The notes beneath the pieces are model-generated. The model saw nothing but the letters and a program-made list of their open reading frames with translations, had not been told where the DNA came from and searched no databases. The position numbers were made by a program, and so were the translations under genes. Positions 1-8,802 of a stretch of 64,000 nt of DNA are shown piece after piece. Source of the DNA: JAENVT01 sp039931555. Lineage in GTDB: Bacteria > Actinomycetota > Acidimicrobiia > Acidimicrobiales > Ilumatobacteraceae. The stretch lies in assembly GCA_039931555.1 (NCBI GenBank), contig JBDTRP010000154.1, forward strand, positions 81,787 through 145,786, written 5' to 3'. Positions within the stretch are counted from its first letter, which is position 1, and every line of letters starts with the position of its first letter.

Positions 1-532
1 CACAGGCGGCGACGCTCGACGCGCCCAGCATCGGTACCGCAGTGAGCTGGCCGCAGGCGGCCAACGCGGCGGCCAACGCGGCGCGGTCGCTGTGCGGGGC
101 ACTGGTGACGCCGTCACACACCACGAGAATCGCCAGGGAACCGTCGGCGGTGGCGGCCAGCGCCATCGCATCCTCGTTGGCCGTGTGCACGATGCCGCGG
201 TCACACACACCCCCGACCCATGGGGCCGGTTGCTCGCTCCAGTGGTCGCGAGGCGACCGAGCCTTCTGTCCGCAGGTGCCGCAGAAACCGTCGTCGAGGA
301 TTCGTCCACCACATTGGGCGCAGACCGCGGACCTCTTCACGGTTCGCGGGATCGGCGCCGTGATGTCGACCGCCGGCGCACCCGCCACCGGCACCTCGTG
401 CAGCTCTGCTGCAGGCTGCTGAGCGTCCGGCGACGGGGCACCGGACAACGGGGCACCGCACGCCTCGCAGAACGTGTCACCGACTGCGATGGCTGCGGTA
501 CACGCCGGGCAGGCCAGTTCTGCAGCCGTCAT
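1..532 (-). CDS. PP2C-family Ser/Thr phosphatase with N-terminal zinc ribbons (3' end outside window)
   Basis: The reading frame is open from an ATG at 532 to the left edge, giving 177 residues with no stop. The ATG overlaps the pknG stop codon (ATGA), so it is the last visible gene of the operon and probably translationally coupled. Two zinc ribbons come first: Cys8/Cys11 with Cys22/Cys25, and Cys71/Cys74 with Cys84/Cys87. A PP2C start follows, with the motif HTANEDA (residues 116-122) and the metal-binding VVCDG (Asp140-Gly141), as in PPM phosphatases that remove phosphate from Ser/Thr. The C-terminal PP2C motifs lie outside the window, so activity cannot be judged. Pairing with PknG suggests it opposes this kinase; that is inference from position and from the zinc ribbons both proteins share. 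Confidence 0.85.
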   Translation of the reverse strand, partial: MTAAELACPACTAAIAVGDTFCEACGAPLSGAPSPDAQQPAAELHEVPVAGAPAVDITAPIPRTVKRSAVCAQCGGRILDDGFCGTCGQKARSPRDHWSEQPAPWVGGVCDRGIVHTANEDAMALAATADGSLAILVVCDGVTSAPHSDRAALAAALAACGQLTAVPMLGASSVAAC

Positions 533-2739
533 GTCAGCGAGCGGACCCGAACCGCGTTGGCCTGGTCGACCAGGCGGGCGCGCTCCGCCGGATCGTCGGC
601 GAGGCGTGCTGCCTCTCGGTACGCCTGCTCGAGCCCGGAACGCAATGCCGGAACCGTTGCCCGTGCCCCGGCGATCGCCAATTGCGGGGCAGCGCCGTGG
701 TCACGCACGTGCCCGAGCGCCGAGTTGAGGATCTGGATGCACAGGTCTGTGCGCCCTGCAGGATCGAGCGCAGCCTCTCCGAGTTCGGCGGCAGCGGCGG
801 CGAGGTCGTCGAGCGGATCGGCAGACCCCTCGGTCGATGCCAGCATCAACGCACGCTGACGACGGGCATCACCGTAGGCGCGGCTCGTGGCCGGGATTCG
901 ATCGAACGCGGCCAACGCTTCGTCGCGGCGACCGGCAGCAGCGGCGAGGCGAGCAAGGCCGAACTGCGCCGGCGCCACGTATGCGGCATCCGTTTTGGCG
1001 CACTGCGAATACATCTGTGCAGCGACCTCCGATTCGCCGCCGAGCTCGCATGCCCTGGCGAGCGCCAATTTCGGCGCCAACTCGCCGGGCAATTGGCCGT
1101 ACACGCTGTTGAACGCCGAGATTGCCCCGGGGTAGTCGGCCGCGTCGAGAGCCACCAGGCCGTGCAGCCAGACACCGCGCCACTCCCACGGGTCGTTCGC
1201 CAACATGGCATCCGAGACCGTCGAGGCCTTTTGCAACTGACCCGCCGCCATGGCCGCATAGCCACTGGCCATCGCGACACCGACCGTCTGCTCGGGCGCA
1301 GCGCGCAGAGCCTGCTGCCGGTCAGCCGGGTTCTCGGCAGTCACTGAGGCGAGCCACGACACCATCGGGTCGAGCGGGTCGACCGCGACGATCGGGAGAT
1401 CGGGCCAATCGAGCCGGTCCCCCGCGACCGCGGGCGTTTCGAACAGACGAGATGGCGTACTGCGCGTCACCGCGCCTCCTGACGTCACCGCGGTCACTTC
1501 GCGTAGCACTCCGAGCAACTGGTCGCGCATCTCGTCGGCGCTCTGGAAGCGATCCTCGGGTTGGGGAGCGGTGCCCTTCAGCAGCCAGCGGTACAGCGAG
1601 TCGTGCTGGGCGAACGCCGGCACGTCGGTCGGCGACGGCAGCGTGGTCTCGAACGCGCTCTGATACCCCTTGAACTCGAAGATCAGGACCGCCAAGGTGC
1701 GAGCGACCGTGTACAGGTCGCTGGCGATGGAGGTGCCCTCCTTGGCCACCTCTGGCGCCTGGAAGCCCACCGTGCCGTAGATCGGCGACTGGTCGTCGTC
1801 GATTCGGCGGACCCCACCGAGGTCGATCAGCTTCAGCCCATCGCCGACCTGGATGACGTTGGCCGGTTTGAAGTCGCAGTACAACAGACCGAGCAGGTGC
1901 AAGTACGAGAACGCCGGAAGGATCTCGACCATGTAGGCGATCGCCTGGTCGACGGGGATCGGCGAGAACCTGCCCGTCGCCTTCATCCGGTCCTTCAACA
2001 AGATGTTCAACGAACGGCCGCCGACGTATTCCATGACGATGTACGAGGCACCGTCTGCAGCGGTGACGAAGTTGTAGATCTCGACGATCAGTGGGTGCTC
2101 GACCTCGGCGAGGTACTGCTTCTCGGCGACGGCGGCCCGAGCCGCATCGGGGTCCCCACTGTTCAGCAAGCCCTTCAGCACCACCCAGCGATCGTTGACG
2201 TTGCGGTCGTTGGCGAGGTAGATCCACCCCATGCCGCCATGGGCGAGCCCACCGACGACCTCGTACTGACCACCCACGAGGGCACCGGGTTGCAACTTCG
2301 GATCGAAGTCGAACGACGTGCGGCATTTCGGGCAGAACCCCTTCGACCGGCCCGGGGCACCGTCGCGGGAGCGGCCCACCGGCGCCTGACAGACCGAGCA
2401 GTAGCGCTTGTCCTCGGCCACCGTCGGCGGGTTCATCAACGCCTGCCGCGGATCGGTGTCGGGCACCGACGGCACCTGCGTCAGACCCGCGCCGAGACGC
2501 GAGGTCTGCGTCGTTGCGGTCAGCCGCCGTGTCGGCCTGCTGGTGCCGCTCGAACGTGCCGAGCCCAGTGGCACCTGACCGAGCCGTGTCGTGCCCGACT
2601 GCGAGGTGGCTGCGCTCGGCCCATCGCCAGGCGCACTGCTGACGGGCGCGCTCGTACCGGACTCGGCCGGCGCCAACCCGCAGACGTCGCAGTAGCCATC
2701 GACGACGGTGCCGGTGCAACCAGGCTGGGCGCACTTCAC
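529..2739 (-). CDS. pknG: Serine/threonine protein kinase PknG
   Basis: A 736-residue cytosolic kinase starting at GTG 2739, which sits 8 bases after a GGAGGT ribosome site and overlaps the upstream stop (GTGA). Domains in order: a zinc ribbon (Cys3, Cys8, Cys17, Cys20), a low-complexity linker, a rubredoxin-like metal site (Cys114, Cys117, Cys136, Cys139), a kinase domain (about 158-400) and a C-terminal TPR-like helical region. Kinase landmarks are the glycine loop LAHGGMG, Lys189, the catalytic loop YCDFKPAN (Asp289, no preceding Arg) and DLG at 306-308, all typical of PknG. In mycobacteria PknG phosphorylates GarA to control glutamate metabolism. The first zinc ribbon is additional to the mycobacterial layout. 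The neighbouring glnH and glnX genes fit an amino-acid-sensing role. Confidence 0.93.
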   Translation of the reverse strand: MKCAQPGCTGTVVDGYCDVCGLAPAESGTSAPVSSAPGDGPSAATSQSGTTRLGQVPLGSARSSGTSRPTRRLTATTQTSRLGAGLTQVPSVPDTDPRQALMNPPTVAEDKRYCSVCQAPVGRSRDGAPGRSKGFCPKCRTSFDFDPKLQPGALVGGQYEVVGGLAHGGMGWIYLANDRNVNDRWVVLKGLLNSGDPDAARAAVAEKQYLAEVEHPLIVEIYNFVTAADGASYIVMEYVGGRSLNILLKDRMKATGRFSPIPVDQAIAYMVEILPAFSYLHLLGLLYCDFKPANVIQVGDGLKLIDLGGVRRIDDDQSPIYGTVGFQAPEVAKEGTSIASDLYTVARTLAVLIFEFKGYQSAFETTLPSPTDVPAFAQHDSLYRWLLKGTAPQPEDRFQSADEMRDQLLGVLREVTAVTSGGAVTRSTPSRLFETPAVAGDRLDWPDLPIVAVDPLDPMVSWLASVTAENPADRQQALRAAPEQTVGVAMASGYAAMAAGQLQKASTVSDAMLANDPWEWRGVWLHGLVALDAADYPGAISAFNSVYGQLPGELAPKLALARACELGGESEVAAQMYSQCAKTDAAYVAPAQFGLARLAAAAGRRDEALAAFDRIPATSRAYGDARRQRALMLASTEGSADPLDDLAAAAAELGEAALDPAGRTDLCIQILNSALGHVRDHGAAPQLAIAGARATVPALRSGLEQAYREAARLADDPAERARLVDQANAVRVRSLT

Positions 2740-3803
2740 GAACCAACACCTCCCGGCGAGACCGACGAGACGATCTTGGTATTCACGGCCGAGACGTAGC
2801 GATCGACCAGCGGGCGGGCCGCGGCGAGATCGCACGGAGCGGCCCACAGCAGTGATTCGGCCTGGCGGTACAGCGGATCGAGATCCGGGTGCTCGGCCAA
2901 TCCATGGCCTGCGGCCTTGTCGCGAAACGACTGCAACAGGCCGCGGAGAGCGTCTCGATCGTCGAGCGCGTGTTGGAACCTGTGCGCCGCCTCGGCCAAT
3001 GCCGCCTCCAGGTGTTGCACCTTGGTGACCGCCGGCGCCATCACGACACGCGCCGCGGACCAGGGCATCGATTGCACCTCGTCCAGCGTCGCGAACGGGC
3101 CGACGGCAGCCACGGATGGAACGGCCAGGGTCGGGGCCTGCACGATCTTGTCTCGGCAGCGCTGTGCCAGTGCTCGAACCGCCACCTCGGTCTGGCCAAG
3201 GGCGGCCAACCGGGCGTCGAGGGTCGCCCATGCCGCGAACAGCTGTCGCCGTTCGGCGTCGGCCTGTTCGAGTTCGCTGCGCAACTCAGCCGCGCGATTT
3301 GCCACGCGGGCGAGATCGCGACGAGCGACCAGGTCGCCGCGCAACTGCGCGGCGCGGTTGATGTGGCTGCCGAGTTGCGTCGCCAGGCGCTCGGCGACCG
3401 AGAGGTCGGCAGCGGCCTGTGTCGCGGCGGCGACTTCGGTTGTCGATCGGTTCTCGACCGTCGACACGTGTGACTCGACGCGCTGCACGATGGCATCGAC
3501 CAGCGCGGCGGCATCGGCCAGGTTGCGACCCACAGGACTGCCGAGGTTGTCGACCAGCGACTGGTTCGCCAGGGCGGCGGCCTTGTCGCGATCGTGCTTG
3601 GCGAGTGCCTCGATCTCGTCGAGCCGGTCGCCGACCACCTTGCGGGCGACGAACGCAGCCGCCAGGTCGGCCCGATCGGTGTCGGTCCCGGCAGTGCGCA
3701 CCCGATCTTCCAGCGAGAGCATGGCGTCGGTGCTACCTGCCAGCCAGTCGTTCCATTGGGTCAGCAGCGCTGCCATCTGCTCCGGGGTTGGGGTCGCGGC
3801 CAT
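2736..3803 (-). CDS. Helical/coiled-coil protein of unknown function inside the glnX-glnH-pknG operon
   Basis: A 355-residue protein starting at ATG 3803, with GGGAGGG upstream and a one-base overlap with the glnH stop (TGATG). Its stop overlaps the pknG GTG by four bases. The sequence is rich in Ala, Leu, Arg, Glu and Gln with heptad-like runs (about residues 110-230 and 260-310), so it should be largely alpha-helical. No signal peptide, membrane segment or catalytic motif is visible. I do not recognise the family. The known mycobacterial locus has no gene between glnH and pknG, so this is an extra component. A scaffold or adaptor linking GlnX to PknG is possible, but this rests on position only. 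An upstream in-frame extension overlaps glnH and is not believed. Confidence 0.85.
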   Translation of the reverse strand: MAATPTPEQMAALLTQWNDWLAGSTDAMLSLEDRVRTAGTDTDRADLAAAFVARKVVGDRLDEIEALAKHDRDKAAALANQSLVDNLGSPVGRNLADAAALVDAIVQRVESHVSTVENRSTTEVAAATQAAADLSVAERLATQLGSHINRAAQLRGDLVARRDLARVANRAAELRSELEQADAERRQLFAAWATLDARLAALGQTEVAVRALAQRCRDKIVQAPTLAVPSVAAVGPFATLDEVQSMPWSAARVVMAPAVTKVQHLEAALAEAAHRFQHALDDRDALRGLLQSFRDKAAGHGLAEHPDLDPLYRQAESLLWAAPCDLAAARPLVDRYVSAVNTKIVSSVSPGGVGS

Positions 3804-4828
3804 CAGCCGTCCCTCCCATAGGTCGCCGTCGGCGGTTCGATGACCGTCTTGCTGAGCACCCCGATCAGCCACTTCGAATAGATCTCCTGCCAACGTCCGT
3901 TGGTCCGCATCTCCTCCAGCACGCCGTTGACGAAGCGCACGAAGTCGACCTTGTCCTTGGCCATCCCCAGGCCGTACGGCTCGCGTGTGAACTTGTCGCC
4001 GACGACCTCGGTGTTGGGGTCCTGCGCCTTCAACCCGGCCAGCACCGTGTCGTCACCGGTCGCTCCATCGGCCTGGCCCTGCTGCATGGCAACCAGGCAA
4101 TCGGTCACGTCGGGCTTGGCCAACACAACCAGGTTGCCGTACAGCCCGGCGTTCTTGGGGTCACGGAGCAGGTCGATGTTGGTGCTGCCCTCGGGCGCAC
4201 AGACCGTCGCCGACGCGGCGTTGAGTGCGCCGATGCTGTCGAACCCGGAGTCCTTCTTCACCAGCACGCGCTGCCCGGCATCGAAGTACTCCGACGAGAA
4301 GGCGATGCGCAGCCAGCGGTTGCAGTTGATGGTCATCGTGTGGGCGACGATGTCGACACCACCGTTGTCGGGCCCGGCCTCGAGGTTCGGCAGGCGGTCG
4401 GCATAGGTGATGACCTTGTAGGTGATGTGCGACTCGATGTCGTTGTCGCCGAAGATCGCCTTGGCGACCTCTTTCAACATGTCGATGTCGAAGCCCTCGA
4501 TCTGATTGGTGAGAGCATTGCGGGCGCCGAACAACAGCGTGTCGCCGGAGACGCCGACGATCAGCTTGCCGCGCCGCTGAATCGCCTCCATCGCCGACCC
4601 AGCGGGCATGGCGCTGCCGGCAGTCGGCAGCGGGTCGGTCGGCTCGTACGAACGAGTTGGGTCCAGCGCGGCCTGCTCGGCCGAACACGCCGGTGGCGTG
4701 GGTGTGACGACATCCGTTGGGGGCGGCGCCTGGCCCTCGACTGCGCCCGCCAAACGCACCGAGCCGGAACAGCCGGCGAGAACGAGCGACCCGACCATCG
4801 CCAGGCCGATCCACCGCCGCGGGCTCAT
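3803..4828 (-). CDS. glnH: Solute-binding lipoprotein GlnH (amino-acid sensing)
   Basis: A 341-residue type-3 periplasmic-binding-protein-like lipoprotein. The ATG at 4828 overlaps the glnX stop (ATGA). A signal peptide ends in the lipobox LAGC with Cys20 as the lipidation site. A Pro/Ala-rich linker follows, then the binding fold, beginning near the LIVGVSGDT strand and containing GFDIDMLKEVAKAIFG, which is typical of amino-acid binding proteins. No ABC permease or ATPase genes are nearby; instead the neighbours are glnX and pknG. This matches the actinobacterial arrangement in which GlnH binds extracytoplasmic aspartate/glutamate and signals through GlnX to PknG. Ligand identity here is inferred from the family. 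Confidence 0.92.
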   Translation of the reverse strand: MSPRRWIGLAMVGSLVLAGCSGSVRLAGAVEGQAPPPTDVVTPTPPACSAEQAALDPTRSYEPTDPLPTAGSAMPAGSAMEAIQRRGKLIVGVSGDTLLFGARNALTNQIEGFDIDMLKEVAKAIFGDNDIESHITYKVITYADRLPNLEAGPDNGGVDIVAHTMTINCNRWLRIAFSSEYFDAGQRVLVKKDSGFDSIGALNAASATVCAPEGSTNIDLLRDPKNAGLYGNLVVLAKPDVTDCLVAMQQGQADGATGDDTVLAGLKAQDPNTEVVGDKFTREPYGLGMAKDKVDFVRFVNGVLEEMRTNGRWQEIYSKWLIGVLSKTVIEPPTATYGRDG

Positions 4829-6156
4829 CGGTACTCCTTCAACCGCTGGCCACAGCCGAGGGCGGCGAGCGCGGCGATCACCAGTCCGGCCGCGAACACG
4901 ATGTTGCGCAGTGAGTTCAGCGGCTCGACCGCAGTGCCGAGGCGTTGCGATGCGCTCGACCCTTCGTCGGCCACGATCTGTCCGATGTTCTGATCGAAGG
5001 CGTCGAAGTCCTCGACAGCGTTGTTGCCGCCTTCGGTCGGATCGAGGCCGAGACTGGTGGCAACCGCCTTGTCCCAATCGCCAGCATCGTCGAGCTTGCG
5101 GATCTGAGCGTGCGCCGCGCTGTACCTGTCATAGGCATCCGTGGCGGCTTTGATCAGGGCGTTGGCGGTTCCGAGACTTCGCGTCGACAGTGTTTGTGTC
5201 ACGACGTCGTTACCGCGTTGCCAATTCGCTTCGTTGACGGCGCCATTGCCGCGGTTGATCAACGTCAACGCCTCCTGCGAACGCGCCTCGAACGCGGCTG
5301 CCCGGGCCTGGGCAGCGTTGTCGGCGCCGGCGAGCTGCGTGCGAACCACACCGTCGGCATCCCGCATCGTTCCGGCCTGGGCAATGCCGCCGATCACCAG
5401 CAGCAGCATGAGCAGCGCGGCGGCCGCAGCCATCGGGAGGTTGATGATCCGACGAAAGGTTCGGCTGAGCCAGATGCTGGCGAGCACGAGGGCTGCGAAC
5501 ACCAACCAACCCGTCGCATGCAGCCACGTGCCGGCACGGTGAGCCGTCGCCAGACCAGTGTTGACGTGGGCGCGCTGCGATGCCTCGACGGCTTGCAGCG
5601 ACGAGACGATGTCGGGCACGTCGGGATCGGTGTTGCTGACGATGTCGTTGGCCTGCCGTTGGTACGCGGCACCCACAGGGAAGCCCTGGCGGTTGTTGGC
5701 CCGGGCCTGCTCGACCAGGCCGACGTAGCTGCCGAGCAGCCTGCTGGCCTCGCTGAGTTGCTGGAGATCGGCTGCCGACGAGGACCCGGACACCGCCACC
5801 AACCCGTCGCCGGCCCCGCCGATCTCGTCGAGATAAGCGGTGCGTTGCACCGGGTCCTCCTGCCCGCCGACGAGGTACGACGAACTGGCGATGGCGTCGG
5901 CGTGGACGATTCGAACCTGGATGTCTTGCAGGGCGAGAAGCTGGCGTGAGGCAGTCCGTACCTCTTTGATCGCGTTCGACCGACGATTGACACCAAAGGC
6001 GCCGCCGACCGCGAACACGACGGCGAGCACGATCAACACGGCCCGCAACAGTGACAACTTGGCGGGCGTCGAGGTCGACGCCACCCGCTGGGCGAACACA
6101 CGCGTGACGGACGGAGGCGGCTGCGGTTGCGTCCTTGTTGTCGCGGCTGGGAGCAC
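4825..6156 (-). CDS. glnX: Four-helix membrane sensor GlnX
   Basis: A 443-residue membrane protein, first gene of the pknG operon. I chose the GTG at 6156 because AGGAGG lies 5 bases upstream and the length is close to that of mycobacterial GlnX; an ATG at 6228 is an alternative but overlaps the divergent gene. Transmembrane segments fall near residues 36-56, 212-231, 238-262 and 414-434. These leave two large extracytoplasmic helical loops, the first about 155 residues long. The family passes the GlnH ligand signal to PknG. Its N-terminal 35 residues are Pro/Thr-rich and cytosolic. The operon promoter must lie in the 70 bases shared with the divergent aminotransferase gene. Confidence 0.88.
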   Translation of the reverse strand: MLPAATTRTQPQPPPSVTRVFAQRVASTSTPAKLSLLRAVLIVLAVVFAVGGAFGVNRRSNAIKEVRTASRQLLALQDIQVRIVHADAIASSSYLVGGQEDPVQRTAYLDEIGGAGDGLVAVSGSSSAADLQQLSEASRLLGSYVGLVEQARANNRQGFPVGAAYQRQANDIVSNTDPDVPDIVSSLQAVEASQRAHVNTGLATAHRAGTWLHATGWLVFAALVLASIWLSRTFRRIINLPMAAAAALLMLLLVIGGIAQAGTMRDADGVVRTQLAGADNAAQARAAAFEARSQEALTLINRGNGAVNEANWQRGNDVVTQTLSTRSLGTANALIKAATDAYDRYSAAHAQIRKLDDAGDWDKAVATSLGLDPTEGGNNAVEDFDAFDQNIGQIVADEGSSASQRLGTAVEPLNSLRNIVFAAGLVIAALAALGCGQRLKEYR

Positions 6157-6192
6157 CCGCACCTCCTCGTCGTGGGAGTGTAGGCGCAACTG

Positions 6193-6220
6193 TTGGCGAT
6201 GCGAGCGGGTTGGGTACCGT
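6193..6220 (+). promoter_or_regulatory. Probable leaderless promoter of the aminotransferase gene
   Basis: TTGGCG at 6193-6198 and TACCGT at 6215-6220 are spaced by 16 bases. The -10 box ends only six bases before the ATG at 6227, and no ribosome-binding site precedes that ATG, which suggests transcription starts on the start codon. This is inferred from sequence alone. Confidence 0.45.
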
Positions 6221-6226
6221 TGCTGC

Positions 6227-7438
6227 ATGCCCGCCGCGTTCCTCCATCCTTTCGCCAAACCCACGAGAGAGGCCTTCATCCGCATCGACCGCGGCGAGGG
6301 CGCGTTGGTGTGGGATGCACAGGGCCGCGAGCTGGTCGACGGCATGGCCAGCTTGTGGTACAACGCGATCGGGCACGGTCGAGGCGAGATGGCCGACGCC
6401 ATCGCAGCACAGTCGCGGACGCTCGGCGCGTACTCCACCTTCGACCCGTTCACCAACGAGCCGGCCGAGTCGCTTGCCGAAGAGTTGCGGGCCATCGCGC
6501 CGACACCCAACGCCCGCATCTTCTACACGTCGTCGGGGTCAGAGGCGATCGACTCGGCGATGAAGCTCGCCCGCATGGCGCACGTGCAGGCCGGCCAGCC
6601 GCAGCGCAAGCTGATCATCAGCCGCAATCGGGGCTACCACGGCGCCGCCTACGGCGGTACGAGCGCGCAGGGCATCGCCCCCAACAAGGAGAACTTCGGC
6701 CCGTTCGTCGACGAAGTGTTGCAGGTGCCCGCCGAAGACATCGAGGCGTTGGCTACGCTGATGAGCCAGCGAGGTAACGAGGTGGCGGCGATCATCACCG
6801 AGCCAGTGCAGGGCGCCGGCGGCGTGTTCCCGGCGCCTGACGGCTACCTCCAGTCGTTGCGCAAGCTGTGCGATCAGCACGGTGCCTACCTGATCTTCGA
6901 CGAGGTGATCACCGGCTTCGGGCGCACGGGCAGTTGGTTCGCCGCGCATCACTACGGCGTCTCGCCCGATCTGGCGACCTTCGCCAAGGGCGTCACCTCC
7001 GGCTACATCCCTCTCGGTGGTGTGTTCGTCGGAATGGCGCCGACTGCGGCGTTGGAGACCGATCCCAACTTCTTCCTCCGCCACGGGTTCACGTACTCCG
7101 GCCACCCAACAGCGTGCGCGGCCGGGCTGAAGAACCTGGAGATCATCCGACGCGAGGGATTGGTCGAACGGGCCAAGCACATCGGCGACCGCCTGGGCGG
7201 CGGCCTGCAAGCGCTGGCGGCCGACGGCGTGGTCGAACATGCTCGCGGCCTGGGTGGCATGTGGGCCGTGGGGCTGCACCCGAACCAGGACGCCAACGCG
7301 CTGCGCGACCACATGCTCGATACCGGCCACGTGATCGTGCGAGCGCTCAACGATGCGTTGGTGATGTGCCCGCCGCTGGTGATCCGCGACGAACACATCG
7401 ACCAACTCGTCGACGCTGTCGCCGCAGCGGCCGGCTGA
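6227..7438 (+). CDS. Class III (omega) aminotransferase, PLP-dependent
   Basis: A 403-residue cytosolic fold-type I aminotransferase. The ATG at 6227 begins MPAAFLHPF and agrees with the family N-terminus; the frame stays open upstream but overlaps glnX. Visible motifs are YTSSGSEAID (cofactor phosphate loop), GYHG, the PLP-ring Asp in LIFDEVITGFGRTG and the Schiff-base Lys in FAKGVTSGY. Relatives transaminate omega-amino acids, putrescine or aromatic amines with pyruvate; the substrate cannot be read here. The LLM-class oxidoreductase starts two bases after its stop, so the two are probably co-transcribed and act on one catabolic route. Confidence 0.9.
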   Translation: MPAAFLHPFAKPTREAFIRIDRGEGALVWDAQGRELVDGMASLWYNAIGHGRGEMADAIAAQSRTLGAYSTFDPFTNEPAESLAEELRAIAPTPNARIFYTSSGSEAIDSAMKLARMAHVQAGQPQRKLIISRNRGYHGAAYGGTSAQGIAPNKENFGPFVDEVLQVPAEDIEALATLMSQRGNEVAAIITEPVQGAGGVFPAPDGYLQSLRKLCDQHGAYLIFDEVITGFGRTGSWFAAHHYGVSPDLATFAKGVTSGYIPLGGVFVGMAPTAALETDPNFFLRHGFTYSGHPTACAAGLKNLEIIRREGLVERAKHIGDRLGGGLQALAADGVVEHARGLGGMWAVGLHPNQDANALRDHMLDTGHVIVRALNDALVMCPPLVIRDEHIDQLVDAVAAAAG

Positions 7439-7440
7439 AC

Positions 7441-8802
7441 ATGAAGTTCGGCATCTTCTACGAGCACCAGATCGGGCGACCCTGGGACGACGGCACCGAG
7501 CACCAGTTGATCTCCGACGCCCTCGACCAGGTCGAGTTGGCCGACTCGCTCGGCATCCAATACGTCTGGGAGGTCGAGCACCACTTCTTGGAGGAGTACA
7601 GCCACTCGTCGGCGCCGGAGGTGTTCCTGGCGGCATGCAGTCAGCGCACCAAGAACATGCGCCTCGGCCACGGCATCATCCTGACCGCCCCGAAGTTCAA
7701 CCATCCGGCGCGCACCGCCGAGCGGGTCAGCATGCTCGACCTGGTGTCGGGCGGCCGCGTCGAGTTCGGTAGCGGCGAGTCGTCGAGCGAGGCCGAGCTG
7801 GGCGGCTTCGGCGTGAATCCGCTGGAGAAGCGTGAACAGTGGCTGGAGGGTCTCGAGGTGGCCGTTCGGTGCATGGCCGAGACCCCCTTCACCGGCGTGG
7901 ACGGCAAGTACGTGCAGATGCCGCCGCGCAACGTGATCCCCAAACCGATGCAGAAGCCGCACCCGCCGCTGTGGGTCGCGTGCAGTCGCCGCGAGACCAT
8001 CCTGCTGGCCGCAGAGAAGGGCATGGGAGCGTTGACGTTCGCCTTCATCGATCCCGAGGAGGCGGTCAACTGGGTCACCGAGTACGAACGCACCTTCACC
8101 GAGAAGTGCCACCCCGTCGGCTTCAGCGTCAATCCACAGGTCGCGTGCGTCAGCCCGATGATGCTGCACCACGACGAGGACGAGGCCATCCGTCGCGGCT
8201 CCGAAGGCGCCAACTTCTTCGGCTACTCACTCGGCCACTTCTACGTCTTCGGCGAACATCAGCCCGGCAAGACCGATGTCTGGTCGCAGTACATCGAGCG
8301 TCGCGCTGCGCAGGGCTACGACCCCGACGCGATTGCCGCGGCAGTCAAGGCAGACACCCTCGGGGCCAAGCAGGCAGCGGGCGATTCGACCGGGCTGCGC
8401 GGCAGCGTCGGCACACCGGCCCAGGTACGCGAGTACCTGCGTCGATTCGAGGAAGCCGGTGTCGATCAGGTGATCTTCGTGCTGCAAGCGGGCCGCAACC
8501 AGCACGACCACATCATGGAGTCGATCGAGATCTTCGGTCGCGAGATCCTGCCCGAGTTCCTCGACCGCGACGAGGCGCAGGTCGCCTCCAAGCAGCGGCG
8601 CCTGGCACCGGCGATCGAGGCGGCGATGCAGCGCCGAGCCAAGGACTACCAGCCGGCGGATCTCGGCGACTACTCGTTTCCGGCGTTGCCGGTGCAGTGG
8701 GCGAAGGCGACCGGGTCGCCCGAGCTCGAGGCGACATTGCAGCAATGGGCCGACGACCGTGCCGCCGGCAGACGAGACCTCGGCGCAGGGATCACGGGGT
8801 AG
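7441..8802 (+). CDS. LLM-class flavin-dependent oxidoreductase (luciferase-like monooxygenase)
   Basis: A 453-residue protein starting at ATG 7441, two bases after the aminotransferase stop. The N-terminus (MKFGIFYEHQ) and the WEVEHHFLEEYSHSS segment are typical of bacterial luciferase-like TIM-barrel enzymes, which use FMNH2 or F420. The central part (SGGRVEFGSG, then the PHPPLWVACS strand) supports the fold. It is longer than the usual 330-380 residues, with an extra C-terminal tail of about 80 residues. The 3' end overlaps the convergent oxidase gene by 11 bases. It could be an alkanal or amine monooxygenase working with the aminotransferase; substrate unknown. Confidence 0.9.
   Translation: MKFGIFYEHQIGRPWDDGTEHQLISDALDQVELADSLGIQYVWEVEHHFLEEYSHSSAPEVFLAACSQRTKNMRLGHGIILTAPKFNHPARTAERVSMLDLVSGGRVEFGSGESSSEAELGGFGVNPLEKREQWLEGLEVAVRCMAETPFTGVDGKYVQMPPRNVIPKPMQKPHPPLWVACSRRETILLAAEKGMGALTFAFIDPEEAVNWVTEYERTFTEKCHPVGFSVNPQVACVSPMMLHHDEDEAIRRGSEGANFFGYSLGHFYVFGEHQPGKTDVWSQYIERRAAQGYDPDAIAAAVKADTLGAKQAAGDSTGLRGSVGTPAQVREYLRRFEEAGVDQVIFVLQAGRNQHDHIMESIEIFGREILPEFLDRDEAQVASKQRRLAPAIEAAMQRRAKDYQPADLGDYSFPALPVQWAKATGSPELEATLQQWADDRAAGRRDLGAGITG

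Noticed and set aside
2740..3231. Long N-terminal extension of pknG
   Set aside because: The extension is an antisense-like Arg/Gly-rich shadow of the preceding gene; the GTG at 2739 has a GGAGGT site and the expected zinc-ribbon start.
3804..3893. Upstream extension of the helical protein gene in the pknG operon
   Set aside because: It would overlap glnH by about 90 bases, and the internal ATG at 3803 has a good ribosome site and the operon's usual one-base overlap.
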